7,091 nt of DNA from Syntrophomonadaceae bacterium (GCA_012512295.1 JAAZDI010000165.1:1-7091); one strand, 5' to 3'; positions 1 to 6,453 are shown, counted from the first letter of the stretch. The notes: generated by a model from the sequence alone, not told the origin. Translations and numbers: made by a program.

Positions 1-437
1 CAACGTACGGCGTTGATCCGGAGTCCCGTAAAGAATTCTGGAAGATTTAATATCATCTAAACAAAGAAGGGATAACAATCTTGGTTTCAACACCCTATAT
101 GGATGAAGCTGAACTCTGTACTACGGTAGCTTTTATCAACCAGGGTAGGTTAGTGGCGGTAGATTCACCAACAAACCTCAAGAATGGCTTTCCCCATAGT
201 TTGCTGGATATCAAAACCGAATCAAAAGATCCCGACCTTTTCAAGGGACTGAGTTTAGTCATTGAATCCTCTTTCTATGGGGATAAATACCATTTAGCAG
301 TCGAGGATGTCTCGGCGGCTGAAAAATTCATTAAATCCTACCTGATCAGTCGAAACATAACTAATATCACGATTACTAAAGTTTCACCTACCATGGAAGA
401 TGTTTTTGTATCTTTAGCCGAAAAAGAGGTGGTCTAA
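1..437 (+). pseudogene. ABC exporter ATPase (first NBD, YbhF N-half-like), 5' truncated, in-frame stop
   Basis: This is the C-terminal part of an ABC-2 exporter ATP-binding protein whose start lies outside the window. Reading in the frame of codon 3-5, the family's D-loop region is visible (T-Y-G-V-D-P-E-S-R-K-E-F-W), followed by a TAA at 48-50. The same frame then continues with the expected helix and strand (Y-H-L-N-K-E-G-I-T-I-L-V-S-T-P-Y-M-D-E-A-E) to the TAA at 435-437. Homologues carry Leu or similar at the stop position, so one T-to-A change (TTA to TAA) explains it. The fragment after the stop could start at TTG 81, which has a GAAGGG 9 bases upstream, but it would lack the Walker A, signature and Walker B motifs. 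The switch His is Pro here (S-T-P-Y), which in my memory is normal for the first domain of YbhF-type pairs. The stop codon overlaps the next gene's ATG by one base. I infer a nonsense-inactivated gene. Confidence 0.8.
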
Positions 438-1357
438 TGGATTATGCTATCAGTGTCCATGATTTGACCAAGGTTTTTGGCAGCTTTACCGCGGTTGACC
501 GCTTGTCCTTAAACATCAAACCAGGAGAAATCTGCGGATTTCTTGGGCCAAATGGGGCTGGAAAAACCACGGCGATCCGAATGCTGTGTGGAATTCTGAC
601 ACCAACCTCAGGTTTCGGTCAAATACTCGGCTACGACCTAATCAAAGAGAGTGAAAAGATAAAACCGCATATTGGGTATATGTCCCAAAAGTTTAGTTTG
701 TATGATGATCTAACCGTCGAGGAAAATCTTAGCTTTTATGCTGGACTATACAGCCTTCCGAATAGTGAAAGAAAAAATCGCATCAAAGAAATGATCACTA
801 TGGCTCAATTAACTAGCAGAGAGGATGAAGTGGTTGCTAATTTAAGCGGTGGCTGGAAACAAAGACTAGCCCTGGGATGTGCCATCATCGGTCGACCATC
901 AATTGTTTTTTTAGATGAACCAACTAGCGGGGTCAGTCCAACCAGTAGACGAGACTTTTTTACGATTATTCAAAAACTGGCTAATCAAGGAACGACAGTA
1001 ATAGTAACCACTCATTTTATGGATGAGGCTGAACGTTGTAATCGGATTGCCTTCATTTCGGCTGGACAACTACTGGCCATGGATACACCTGACAACCTAA
1101 AACAGAGTGCGGTCGAAGGGTTTATGGTCGAACTTGACCTGCCCCAGGCGATTGATCAGATAGATAGAATCGAACAGCAGCTTTATGTTAGAGAGTGCAG
1201 TCTGCACGGTCCGCTTCTGCACGTTCTCCTGGACAATGAATCAAATGTTAAAGAGCTGGAGGAGTTAGTTGGCAAATCAGCTAGACCGATTACCCCGACT
1301 CTGGAAGACGTTTTTATCGCACTTGCTAAAAAGAAACGAAAGCAGGTGGTCCGATGA
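437..1357 (+). CDS. ABC exporter ATP-binding protein (second NBD, YbhF C-half-like)
   Basis: This is a complete 306-residue ATPase that would power an ABC-2 type exporter at the inner face of the membrane, of the multidrug or organic-cation efflux type. Visible motifs are Walker A G-P-N-G-A-G-K-T at 37-44, Q-loop Gln84, signature L-S-G-G-W at 136-140, Walker B I-V-F-L-D-E at 156-161 and switch His193 in T-T-H-F-M-D-E-A-E. The D-loop reads S-G-V-S-P (164-168), with Ser167 where Asp is usual. A C-terminal extension of about 90 residues ends in the T-L-E-D-V-F-I-A-L-A motif shared with the preceding ATPase. The ATG overlaps the upstream TAA (TAATG), and its own TGA overlaps the permease ATG (ATGA), so the three genes should be translationally coupled. 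In this family the two ATPases, separate or fused, work as a pair. The first partner is broken here, so the pair is probably not functional as a heterodimer unless another copy exists. Confidence 0.93.
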   Translation: MDYAISVHDLTKVFGSFTAVDRLSLNIKPGEICGFLGPNGAGKTTAIRMLCGILTPTSGFGQILGYDLIKESEKIKPHIGYMSQKFSLYDDLTVEENLSFYAGLYSLPNSERKNRIKEMITMAQLTSREDEVVANLSGGWKQRLALGCAIIGRPSIVFLDEPTSGVSPTSRRDFFTIIQKLANQGTTVIVTTHFMDEAERCNRIAFISAGQLLAMDTPDNLKQSAVEGFMVELDLPQAIDQIDRIEQQLYVRECSLHGPLLHVLLDNESNVKELEELVGKSARPITPTLEDVFIALAKKKRKQVVR

Positions 1358-2334
1358 GTCGAATTCTGTCCGTTTTAAAAAAAGAATTTATTCAGATGCG
1401 CCGTGATCGTTTAACCTTTGCCTTGGTCTTTATGATGCCGCTAATTCAATTATTATTATTTGGCTATGCTATTCAAACCGAGGTAAAACATATTCCGACC
1501 ATAGTTTTTGACCAATCCTTAACCAATGAGAGCCGAGAACTGCTGGCATCCTTTTCCGCTTCAGGTTATTTTGATGTGATAAAAACTGCTAAAAATTATG
1601 CCGAAGTTAATCAAGCTATTGCAGTTGCTAATTCGATTGGTTTGCTCAAATCCCAGGAAATATTGGCCCAAAAGGTGCAGTTTCAAGGACCGCCTTATGA
1701 TATTCGGGTTCGGCCATGGTATAATCCCGATGGGATTACAGCCTATTTCATGGTACCGGCTATTTTGGGCATTATTGTAACCATGACCATGGTGATCATT
1801 ACCGCTGTCGCCATTGTCCGAGAGAGAGAAAGGGGTACTCTTGAGCAGTTGCTGGTTACGCCAATCAAACCATATGAACTAATGATCGGCAAGATTCTGC
1901 CCTATATTGCACTAGGTTACATCCAGATAACGGTAGCCCTTGTGGTCGCAGTTACTGTTTTTGATGTTCCAATTAAAGGCAGTTTGCTTGAACTCTATCT
2001 ATTAACGCTATTTTTCATAACCGCCTCACTTGGACTAGGCATTTTTATATCAAATATCGCGAAAACTCAGATGCAGGCTTTTCAGATGTCTTTTTTTGTT
2101 ATGCTGCCCAGTATCCTGTTATCCGGCTTTATGTTTCCTCGTGACGCGATGCCCCAGTTTATCTATTATCTAAGTGCATTCATTCCCCTAACCTATTACT
2201 TGGACATTATCCGGGGTATCATTCTCAAGGGTATCGGGTTTCAATATTTGGTTGGCCAGGTTACTGCGCTGCTAGTCTTTTCAATTGTTCTATTAATCGT
2301 TAGTACGCTTAAGTTTAAGAAAAAAATTGTCTAG
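1354..2334 (+). CDS. ABC-2 type exporter permease (YbhS/YbhR-like), probably internally shortened
   Basis: This is the membrane subunit of the exporter. A first membrane helix lies at about residues 21-42 after a basic, amphipathic N-terminus (M-S-R-I-L-S-V-L-K-K-E-F). An extracytoplasmic domain follows at about 45-125. Further hydrophobic segments lie near 129-155, 182-205, 209-233, 241-262 and 298-320. The family signature R-E-R-E-R-G-T-L-E-Q-L-L-V-T-P (155-169) and the W-Y-N-P-D motif before the second helix are clear. At 326 residues it is shorter than the roughly 370 usual for the family. The E-V-N-Q-A-I block (84-89) runs almost directly into V-A-N-S (91-94), where relatives as I remember them have an I-V-I-P-P to V-D-G-S-D-P stretch of some 35-45 residues between. 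I therefore infer an in-frame deletion near base 1620. Related clusters often have two permease genes, but only one is present here. It overlaps the ATPase gene by four bases. Confidence 0.9.
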   Translation: MSRILSVLKKEFIQMRRDRLTFALVFMMPLIQLLLFGYAIQTEVKHIPTIVFDQSLTNESRELLASFSASGYFDVIKTAKNYAEVNQAIAVANSIGLLKSQEILAQKVQFQGPPYDIRVRPWYNPDGITAYFMVPAILGIIVTMTMVIITAVAIVRERERGTLEQLLVTPIKPYELMIGKILPYIALGYIQITVALVVAVTVFDVPIKGSLLELYLLTLFFITASLGLGIFISNIAKTQMQAFQMSFFVMLPSILLSGFMFPRDAMPQFIYYLSAFIPLTYYLDIIRGIILKGIGFQYLVGQVTALLVFSIVLLIVSTLKFKKKIV

Positions 2335-2407
2335 CATAGATTCTTGATATTCGACAAGTAGCTTTTCGCCCAAGAAACATAAGCATAAGGAACCGCTAAG
2401 AAAATTT

Positions 2408-3031
2408 TTGACAAGTTGGTGTGACGTATTGGATATAGAAAAAAGAATCGTTTTAGCCTGTAGAGAGTTGGCTAGAACCCGTGGTTTTTACAGTCTAACC
2501 ATGGATAAGTTAGCAAATCAAGCCGGCCTAAGTAAAAGAACAATTTATCGCTACTTCAGAAGTAAAGAAGAGATTATTGAGGCAACAATAGATTCCTTTA
2601 TTCAAGAAACAGAAGAAAAGTTTATTCAATTAGCCACCAAAGAAGATAACGTAGAAAACGTTGTATCTTATATGTTTGATTACATCTTAACTCAAGGTCA
2701 ATTTATTTTTAATCTCCAGGGACTTAATGATTTAAGATTACACTACCCCTATTTATGGCAAAGAATTAAAAAAATACGGGAAGAAAAGATTCAAAACCTC
2801 ATTCGGTTAATGATGGAGAAAAGCGAAAATAAATCGGCTGTCCAGGAGATAGACTCAAGAATACTAACTGCTGTTATTGTAGCTTCGATAAATAAAGTAA
2901 TGACCCCGGATTTTCTCTTAACTAACGGCTTGACTTTAGAAGAAACTGCTAAGCAATTTAGTAAACTCTTATTAGCTTTATTCTCAATATCTCTGGGCAA
3001 TAAAGATTATAAACAAAATCTTGTTGATTAA
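2408..3031 (+). CDS. TetR/AcrR-family transcriptional regulator
   Basis: This is a 207-residue DNA-binding repressor of the TetR family. The N-terminal helix-turn-helix is typical: the R-I-V-L-A-C-R-E-L-A helix, G-F-Y-S-L-T at about 26-31, then M-D-K-L-A-N-Q-A-G-L-S-K-R-T-I-Y-R-Y-F at about 32-50. The rest is an all-helical ligand and dimerisation domain with no recognisable ligand signature. Its position 73 bases after an ABC-2 exporter suggests that it controls that exporter, as CecR (YbiH) does for ybhGFSR in E. coli. This is context-based inference. The start is uncertain: TTG 2408 has an AAGGAA about 15 bases upstream, which is far, while TTG 2429 is in frame and gives M-D-I-E-K-R, closer to the usual distance before the first helix. 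No ATG or GTG is available upstream in this frame before a stop at 2345-2347. No convincing operator palindrome was seen. Confidence 0.9.
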   Translation: MTSWCDVLDIEKRIVLACRELARTRGFYSLTMDKLANQAGLSKRTIYRYFRSKEEIIEATIDSFIQETEEKFIQLATKEDNVENVVSYMFDYILTQGQFIFNLQGLNDLRLHYPYLWQRIKKIREEKIQNLIRLMMEKSENKSAVQEIDSRILTAVIVASINKVMTPDFLLTNGLTLEETAKQFSKLLLALFSISLGNKDYKQNLVD

Positions 3032-3049
3032 TATTTTGAGCGATAGAAT
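3021..3049 (+). promoter_or_regulatory. Possible promoter for the sirtuin gene
   Basis: TTGTTG (3021-3026) and TAGAAT (3044-3049) are separated by 17 bases, matching sigma-70/sigma-A spacing. The -10 hexamer agrees at five of six positions and the -35 at only three. The site overlaps the end of the TetR gene and would leave a leader of roughly 18 bases before the sirtuin ATG. It is a weak call, because read-through from the TetR gene is equally possible and no terminator lies between them. Confidence 0.25.
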
Positions 3050-3073
3050 AAACACATAGATAGGAGGATTGAA

Positions 3074-3817
3074 ATGGATTATACCCAGCGGATTATTCAA
3101 CTAGCTAAGCTAATAAGGTCTGCCAAACGCGTAGTTGCTTTTACAGGTGCCGGCATTAGTACAGAAAGCGGTATTCCCGACTTCCGAAGTAAGGGAACCG
3201 GGTTATGGGAAAAGGTTGACCCCGTGGCAGTTCTCTCCGTTAAGGCTTTAAAGCGTAATCCGCAACGTTTTTATCAGGATGGATTTGTTCATTTTCTAAA
3301 TTTAGAATCAATAAAACCTAATTCAGGTCACAAAGTTTTAGGTTGGCTAGAACAGAAAAAACTTTTGGCCAGTGTAATTACTCAGAATATAGATGGATTA
3401 CACCAAAAAGCCGGTTCCCAAAGAGTCCTGGAAGTTCACGGCCATCTTCGGACCGGTCATTGTATGCGTTGCCAGAAAAAGTATAAGATGTTTGATATTC
3501 GTAAACTTATAGAATCTGGGACAATACCGCCAATGTGTAGTTGCGGTGGTGTTTTACGCCCAGATGTTACTCTTTTTGGTGACCCAATGCCGCGCGACTT
3601 CTGGAGTGCAATCAGCGAAGTCGAACAATCAGATTTGTTGTTGGTAGTGGGCAGCAGCCTGACAGTTTCTCCAGCAAACAGTTTAGCCAACATAGCCAAG
3701 CGCGTAGCCATTATTAACCTAGAAATAACAAGTTTTGATCATCAGGCTGAATTAGTTATTAGAGAGAAAGCCGGTAAAGTTCTGTCGGATCTCAGATCGG
3801 AGATAGAAAGGCAATAA
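3074..3817 (+). CDS. cobB: Sir2-family NAD-dependent protein deacylase (sirtuin)
   Basis: This is a complete 247-residue cytoplasmic sirtuin. It would remove acyl groups, typically acetyl, from lysines using NAD+, giving nicotinamide and O-acyl-ADP-ribose. The Rossmann-fold NAD motifs are intact: G-A-G-I-S at 25-29, G-I-P-D-F-R-S at 33-39, T-Q-N-I-D at 103-107 and V-G-S-S-L-T-V at 192-198. The catalytic His is His122 in V-H-G. The structural zinc is held by Cys130, Cys133, Cys155 and Cys157 (a CxxC and a CxC pair). The Tyr/Arg pair that marks desuccinylases such as E. coli CobB is not evident after F-R-S, so ordinary deacetylase activity is more likely. The ATG sits 5 bases after a strong AGGAGG (3063-3068). 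Bacterial sirtuins commonly reactivate acetylated acyl-CoA synthetases, but no such enzyme is encoded nearby, so its target is unknown. The family call is secure. Confidence 0.96.
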   Translation: MDYTQRIIQLAKLIRSAKRVVAFTGAGISTESGIPDFRSKGTGLWEKVDPVAVLSVKALKRNPQRFYQDGFVHFLNLESIKPNSGHKVLGWLEQKKLLASVITQNIDGLHQKAGSQRVLEVHGHLRTGHCMRCQKKYKMFDIRKLIESGTIPPMCSCGGVLRPDVTLFGDPMPRDFWSAISEVEQSDLLLVVGSSLTVSPANSLANIAKRVAIINLEITSFDHQAELVIREKAGKVLSDLRSEIERQ

Positions 3818-3861
3818 ATAAATTAGACTATTGTCTGCCGGCGTTAGCATAACATATCTTG

Positions 3862-3888
3862 CCCCTGAATATTTTGGTTAGGGGGTGA
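3862..3888 (+). promoter_or_regulatory. Ribosome binding site of the hydrogenase small subunit inside a hairpin
   Basis: The Shine-Dalgarno-like AGGGGGTGA (3880-3888) precedes ATG 3893 by four bases and supports that start over the later ATG 4055, which has no purine-rich site before it. The same bases form the right arm of a stem: CCCCTGA (3862-3868) pairs with TTAGGGG (3878-3884) through seven pairs including one G-U, with a nine-base loop. The stem is not followed by a U-run, so it is not a terminator. It could limit ribosome access. Pairing is seen directly, while a regulatory role is inferred. Confidence 0.4.
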
Positions 3889-3892
3889 AGAA

Positions 3893-4798
3893 ATGACCCG
3901 GGAAGAGTTAATCAATGCTTCACGTTCATTGTCCGGAACAGAGTATTTATCCAAAGTGCTTTACTCTTTATCTGATCTATATAATGCCCAACCGAATAGA
4001 AAATTACCGGTCATTTGAATTGAGGTTAGCGGTTGCGGCGGCAATACTATTTCAATGCTTAATGCCGTTGGCCCAAATCTTAACCAAATCTTGCAGGGCT
4101 TGATTGATTTAAGGTTTCAGAATACCTTGATGTGGGCGGAAGACAATGAGGCCTGGACAATATTAGATAGAACCGTAGAGGATCCAAATGGTTTTTTACT
4201 GATAATCGAAGGGGCGATTTCGACACTAAGTCAAGGAAAACTTTGTATCGTGGCCGTCAAAGATAATACAATAATTACTGGCTCTCAACTGATAATTAGA
4301 ATTGCTCCCCGCGCCCGCTACGTCATGGCTGTTGGGACCTGCGCTTGCTTTGGAGGACCAACGGCCGCTAAGCCTAATCCTTCGAAAAGCGTCGGAGTGG
4401 GAGAGTTTTTGCAAAGAACAGTGATTAACGTTTCCGGTTGTCCAGCCCACCCAGATTGGATTATTGGTACTCTGGCTCATCTATTATTATTTGGTGAGCC
4501 GGAAGTAGACCAATATGGACGACCTATAATTTTTTATGGCGAAACGGTTCACCGACGCTGTACCAGAAGATCCTTTTTTGATCAGCGAATTTTTGCTAAA
4601 AAGTTAGGTGACCCTGAGTGTATGTTTGAATTGGGATGCAAAGGACCGTTAACCCATGCGGATTGTCCTGAACGCCAATGGAACAGTTATTTAAACTGGC
4701 CGGTTAAGGCAAACACCCCCTGTATTGGCTGCACCGAATCAACCTATCCAGACGGCATGGAGCCCTTTTTTAAACCTCCCTTCCCGCTTGATGACTAA
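3893..4798 (+). CDS. [NiFe]-hydrogenase small subunit, interrupted by in-frame TGA at 4016-4018
   Basis: This is the electron-transfer subunit that passes electrons between the NiFe site of the large subunit and an unknown partner. The frame opens at ATG 3893 behind a good ribosome binding site, reads 41 residues to L-P-V-I, hits TGA (codon 42), then continues in the same frame as I-E-V-S-G-C-G-G-N to TAA at 4798. Family members have V-I-W-[IL] here, so TGA replaces Trp. Counting TGA as residue 42, the proximal cluster ligands are Cys48, Asn51 (normally Cys), Cys150 and Cys183. Distal ligands are His220, Cys223, Cys243 and Cys249, and medial ligands are Cys258, Cys277 and Cys280. The Pro in N-W-P-V fits a 3Fe-4S medial cluster. 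There is no Tat signal or C-terminal membrane anchor, so a soluble cytoplasmic protein is expected. Starting at ATG 4055 would lose Cys48. The gene is either a pseudogene or made by read-through. Confidence 0.88.
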
Positions 4799-4823
4799 TC
4801 GCCTTAAATTGATTTCTAAAATC

Positions 4824-4852
4824 TTGAAGAGAATGACCGAAAATAGTATACG
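4824..4852 (+). promoter_or_regulatory. Weak candidate promoter in the gap between hydrogenase subunits
   Basis: The 111-base gap between the subunit genes is long for such an operon. It contains TTGAAG (4824-4829) and TATACG (4847-4852) at 17-base spacing, each matching four of six consensus positions. A second -10-like TATAAA lies at 4861-4866 without a fitting -35. The large subunit has its own strong ribosome binding site (GGAAGGGAGGG, 4891-4901). No terminator was seen in the gap, so co-transcription remains likely. Confidence 0.2.
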
Positions 4853-4909
4853 GGAAATGGTATAAAACAGCGGTAGATACTAAAAAGACAGGAAGGGAGG
4901 GAAACCAAA

Positions 4910-6328
4910 ATGGATCAGCCGAGAGTCAACCAGTCCGATAACATGAAAAATCGTCCAAAAAGAATAACTGTTAGCCCAATTACCCGGAGCAGCGGTCAAT
5001 TAAGTATTCAAGCTATAGTCAAACAAGGCCGCGTGGTTAACGCTCGCGTTATCGGTGGGGTATACCGGGGCTATGAAACAATCATGGTCGGACGTGATCC
5101 ATTTGATGCTGCTTACTTAACCGAAAAAATATGTGGTATCTGCTCAACCGCCCACGCAATGGTCTCTAGTCTGATGTTGGAGCAGATATACTTAACTGAG
5201 GTGCCGCCTAACGGACGGCTGTTACGCAATCTGATGCTTGGAGCCGAATTTCTGCAGAATCACCTCCGACATTTTTATTTTTTGGAACTTCCTGATTATC
5301 TCAAAGCACCACCAAATTTCCCTTTTTTTAATCCAACAGGACGGGATTATCGCTTTACCAAAGAAGAAAACGACGTGCTTTGGTCCCACTATCAGGAAGC
5401 AGTGTCCGCTAGTCGGATGTGCCATGACATGTTAACCCTGTTTGGGGGCAAGGTTCCACATCCTCATGGGTTAGTGCCAGGGGGATCCACTGTAGGGCCT
5501 CGTGCAGATACCCTAAACAAATTTGCCGCAAAATTAGCTGCGGTGCAGCAATTTATTGAGACCAGACTGTTGCCGGATACTCATTTACTGGCTGACACTT
5601 ACCCAGATTATTTTAAAATCGGTCAAGGACCGGGAAATTTTCTATCATATGGTGGTTTTCTTAACAGTAAGGGTCAATACGCGATACCACCTGGAGTTAT
5701 AATTCAAGAAAGGAAGCAAACGTTAGATATTCGCCAAATAACTAAAACAACCAAATACACTTGGTTGTCTAAGCAACAAACCTCAGAAGGAATAAGCCAA
5801 CCTGAAGAGCGCAAGCAGCCAGAACCTTACAAACCCGGTGCTTATACCTGGCTGGAAGCATCTAGATACGCTAATGAACCTATGGAAGTTGGTCCGCTGG
5901 CCCGGGCAATAATCCGGGGACAAACCTTTGGTTCTTCTACCATGGACCGAGTCCTCGCTCGAAGTTATGAGGCGGATCTAATCGGTCGTTTAATGTCGCA
6001 GTGGTTAGGTGAGATAGAGCCAGAAAAACTTGCCTATCGACCGCCTGACAAGCAGATTGCAAAGCAGGCATTTGGTGCCTTAGAGGTACCTCGGGGAAGT
6101 TTGCTGCATAGAATTCGGGTCGAATCGAATCAAGTAGCGCATTATCAAATCATAACCCCATCAGAATGGAACTTTTCACCAAGAGATGATTTTGATAAAC
6201 TGGGTCCGGTTGAACAATGTCTGATCGGGATTCCCATTGAAGATCCAAAAATACCTATCGAAGTTGGAAGAGTAGCACGATCATTTGATCCCTGTCTCTA
6301 TTGCGCCACTCATATTATTCAGCTTTAG
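4910..6328 (+). CDS. [NiFe]-hydrogenase large (catalytic) subunit, atypical motifs
   Basis: This is the 472-residue subunit that carries the Ni-Fe(CN)2CO site and splits or makes H2. Nickel is held by Cys75 and Cys78 in K-I-C-G-I-C-S-T-A-H and by Cys462 and Cys465 in D-P-C-L-Y-C-A-T-H. Other family marks are G-P-L-A-R and P-R-G-x3-H (394-400), which carries the active-site canopy Arg. Three points are unusual. The N-terminal motif normally reading R-I-E-G-H is R-S-S-G-Q (26-30), so the proton-transfer Glu is Ser28. The Arg before the first Cys pair is Lys73. Only I-I-Q-L follows His468, where the maturation protease normally removes a tail of about 15 residues. The ATG lies eight bases after GGAAGGGAGGG, and Met12 is a possible later start. 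No hyp, protease or cytochrome gene is nearby. The family is certain, but the subgroup is not. Confidence 0.95.
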   Translation: MDQPRVNQSDNMKNRPKRITVSPITRSSGQLSIQAIVKQGRVVNARVIGGVYRGYETIMVGRDPFDAAYLTEKICGICSTAHAMVSSLMLEQIYLTEVPPNGRLLRNLMLGAEFLQNHLRHFYFLELPDYLKAPPNFPFFNPTGRDYRFTKEENDVLWSHYQEAVSASRMCHDMLTLFGGKVPHPHGLVPGGSTVGPRADTLNKFAAKLAAVQQFIETRLLPDTHLLADTYPDYFKIGQGPGNFLSYGGFLNSKGQYAIPPGVIIQERKQTLDIRQITKTTKYTWLSKQQTSEGISQPEERKQPEPYKPGAYTWLEASRYANEPMEVGPLARAIIRGQTFGSSTMDRVLARSYEADLIGRLMSQWLGEIEPEKLAYRPPDKQIAKQAFGALEVPRGSLLHRIRVESNQVAHYQIITPSEWNFSPRDDFDKLGPVEQCLIGIPIEDPKIPIEVGRVARSFDPCLYCATHIIQL

Positions 6329-6365
6329 AATCAAAACCTGGATCTAAACAAAGATTGATTGGCTC

Positions 6366-6392
6366 AGCCCCATGCTGGGGTTTTTGTTTTTT
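6366..6392 (+). terminator. Intrinsic terminator after the hydrogenase genes
   Basis: CCCCA (6368-6372) pairs with TGGGG (6376-6380) around a three-base loop, extended outward by a G-U and an A-U pair. It is followed immediately by a T-rich run (TTTTTGTTTTTT). It lies 38 bases after the large-subunit stop and closes the hydrogenase transcription unit. Confidence 0.88.
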
Positions 6393-6421
6393 ATAACGTA
6401 TATTACAGATAATTTAAGTGT

Positions 6422-6453
6422 TAGCATTAGTAAATGGGTTATAGTGAATGCTA
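6422..6453. repeat. Inverted repeat TAGCATT/AATGCTA
   Basis: Seven-base arms at 6422-6428 and 6447-6453 are perfect reverse complements separated by 18 bases. The right arm overlaps the left arm of the next inverted repeat by three bases, so the two hairpins could compete. It could be an operator or part of an RNA leader, with no family recognised. Confidence 0.45.

Noticed and set aside
81..437. A standalone 118-residue protein starting at TTG 81
   Set aside because: It is the C-terminal remnant of an ABC ATPase lacking the ATP-binding motifs; the homology extends in frame upstream through the TAA.
2408..2440. Consensus -35 TTGACA at the TetR gene start
   Set aside because: No -10 hexamer of more than about three matches lies 16-18 bases downstream, and a start there would place transcription inside the coding region.
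3843..3850. 8-mer GTTAGCAT shared by the hydrogenase leader and the ectA upstream region (6420-6427)
   Set aside because: A single 8-base match in 7 kb of AT-rich sequence is expected fairly often by chance, and the flanks do not match.
3893..4018. A separate 41-residue leader-type gene ending at TGA 4016
   Set aside because: It has a good ribosome binding site, but its C-terminal residues match the start of hydrogenase small subunits and the downstream gene continues in the same frame, so it is the 5' part of one gene.
4016..4060. Selenocysteine at the TGA codon
   Set aside because: The position is Trp in relatives rather than a catalytic Cys, and the downstream bases form no convincing stem with a bacterial SECIS-type loop.
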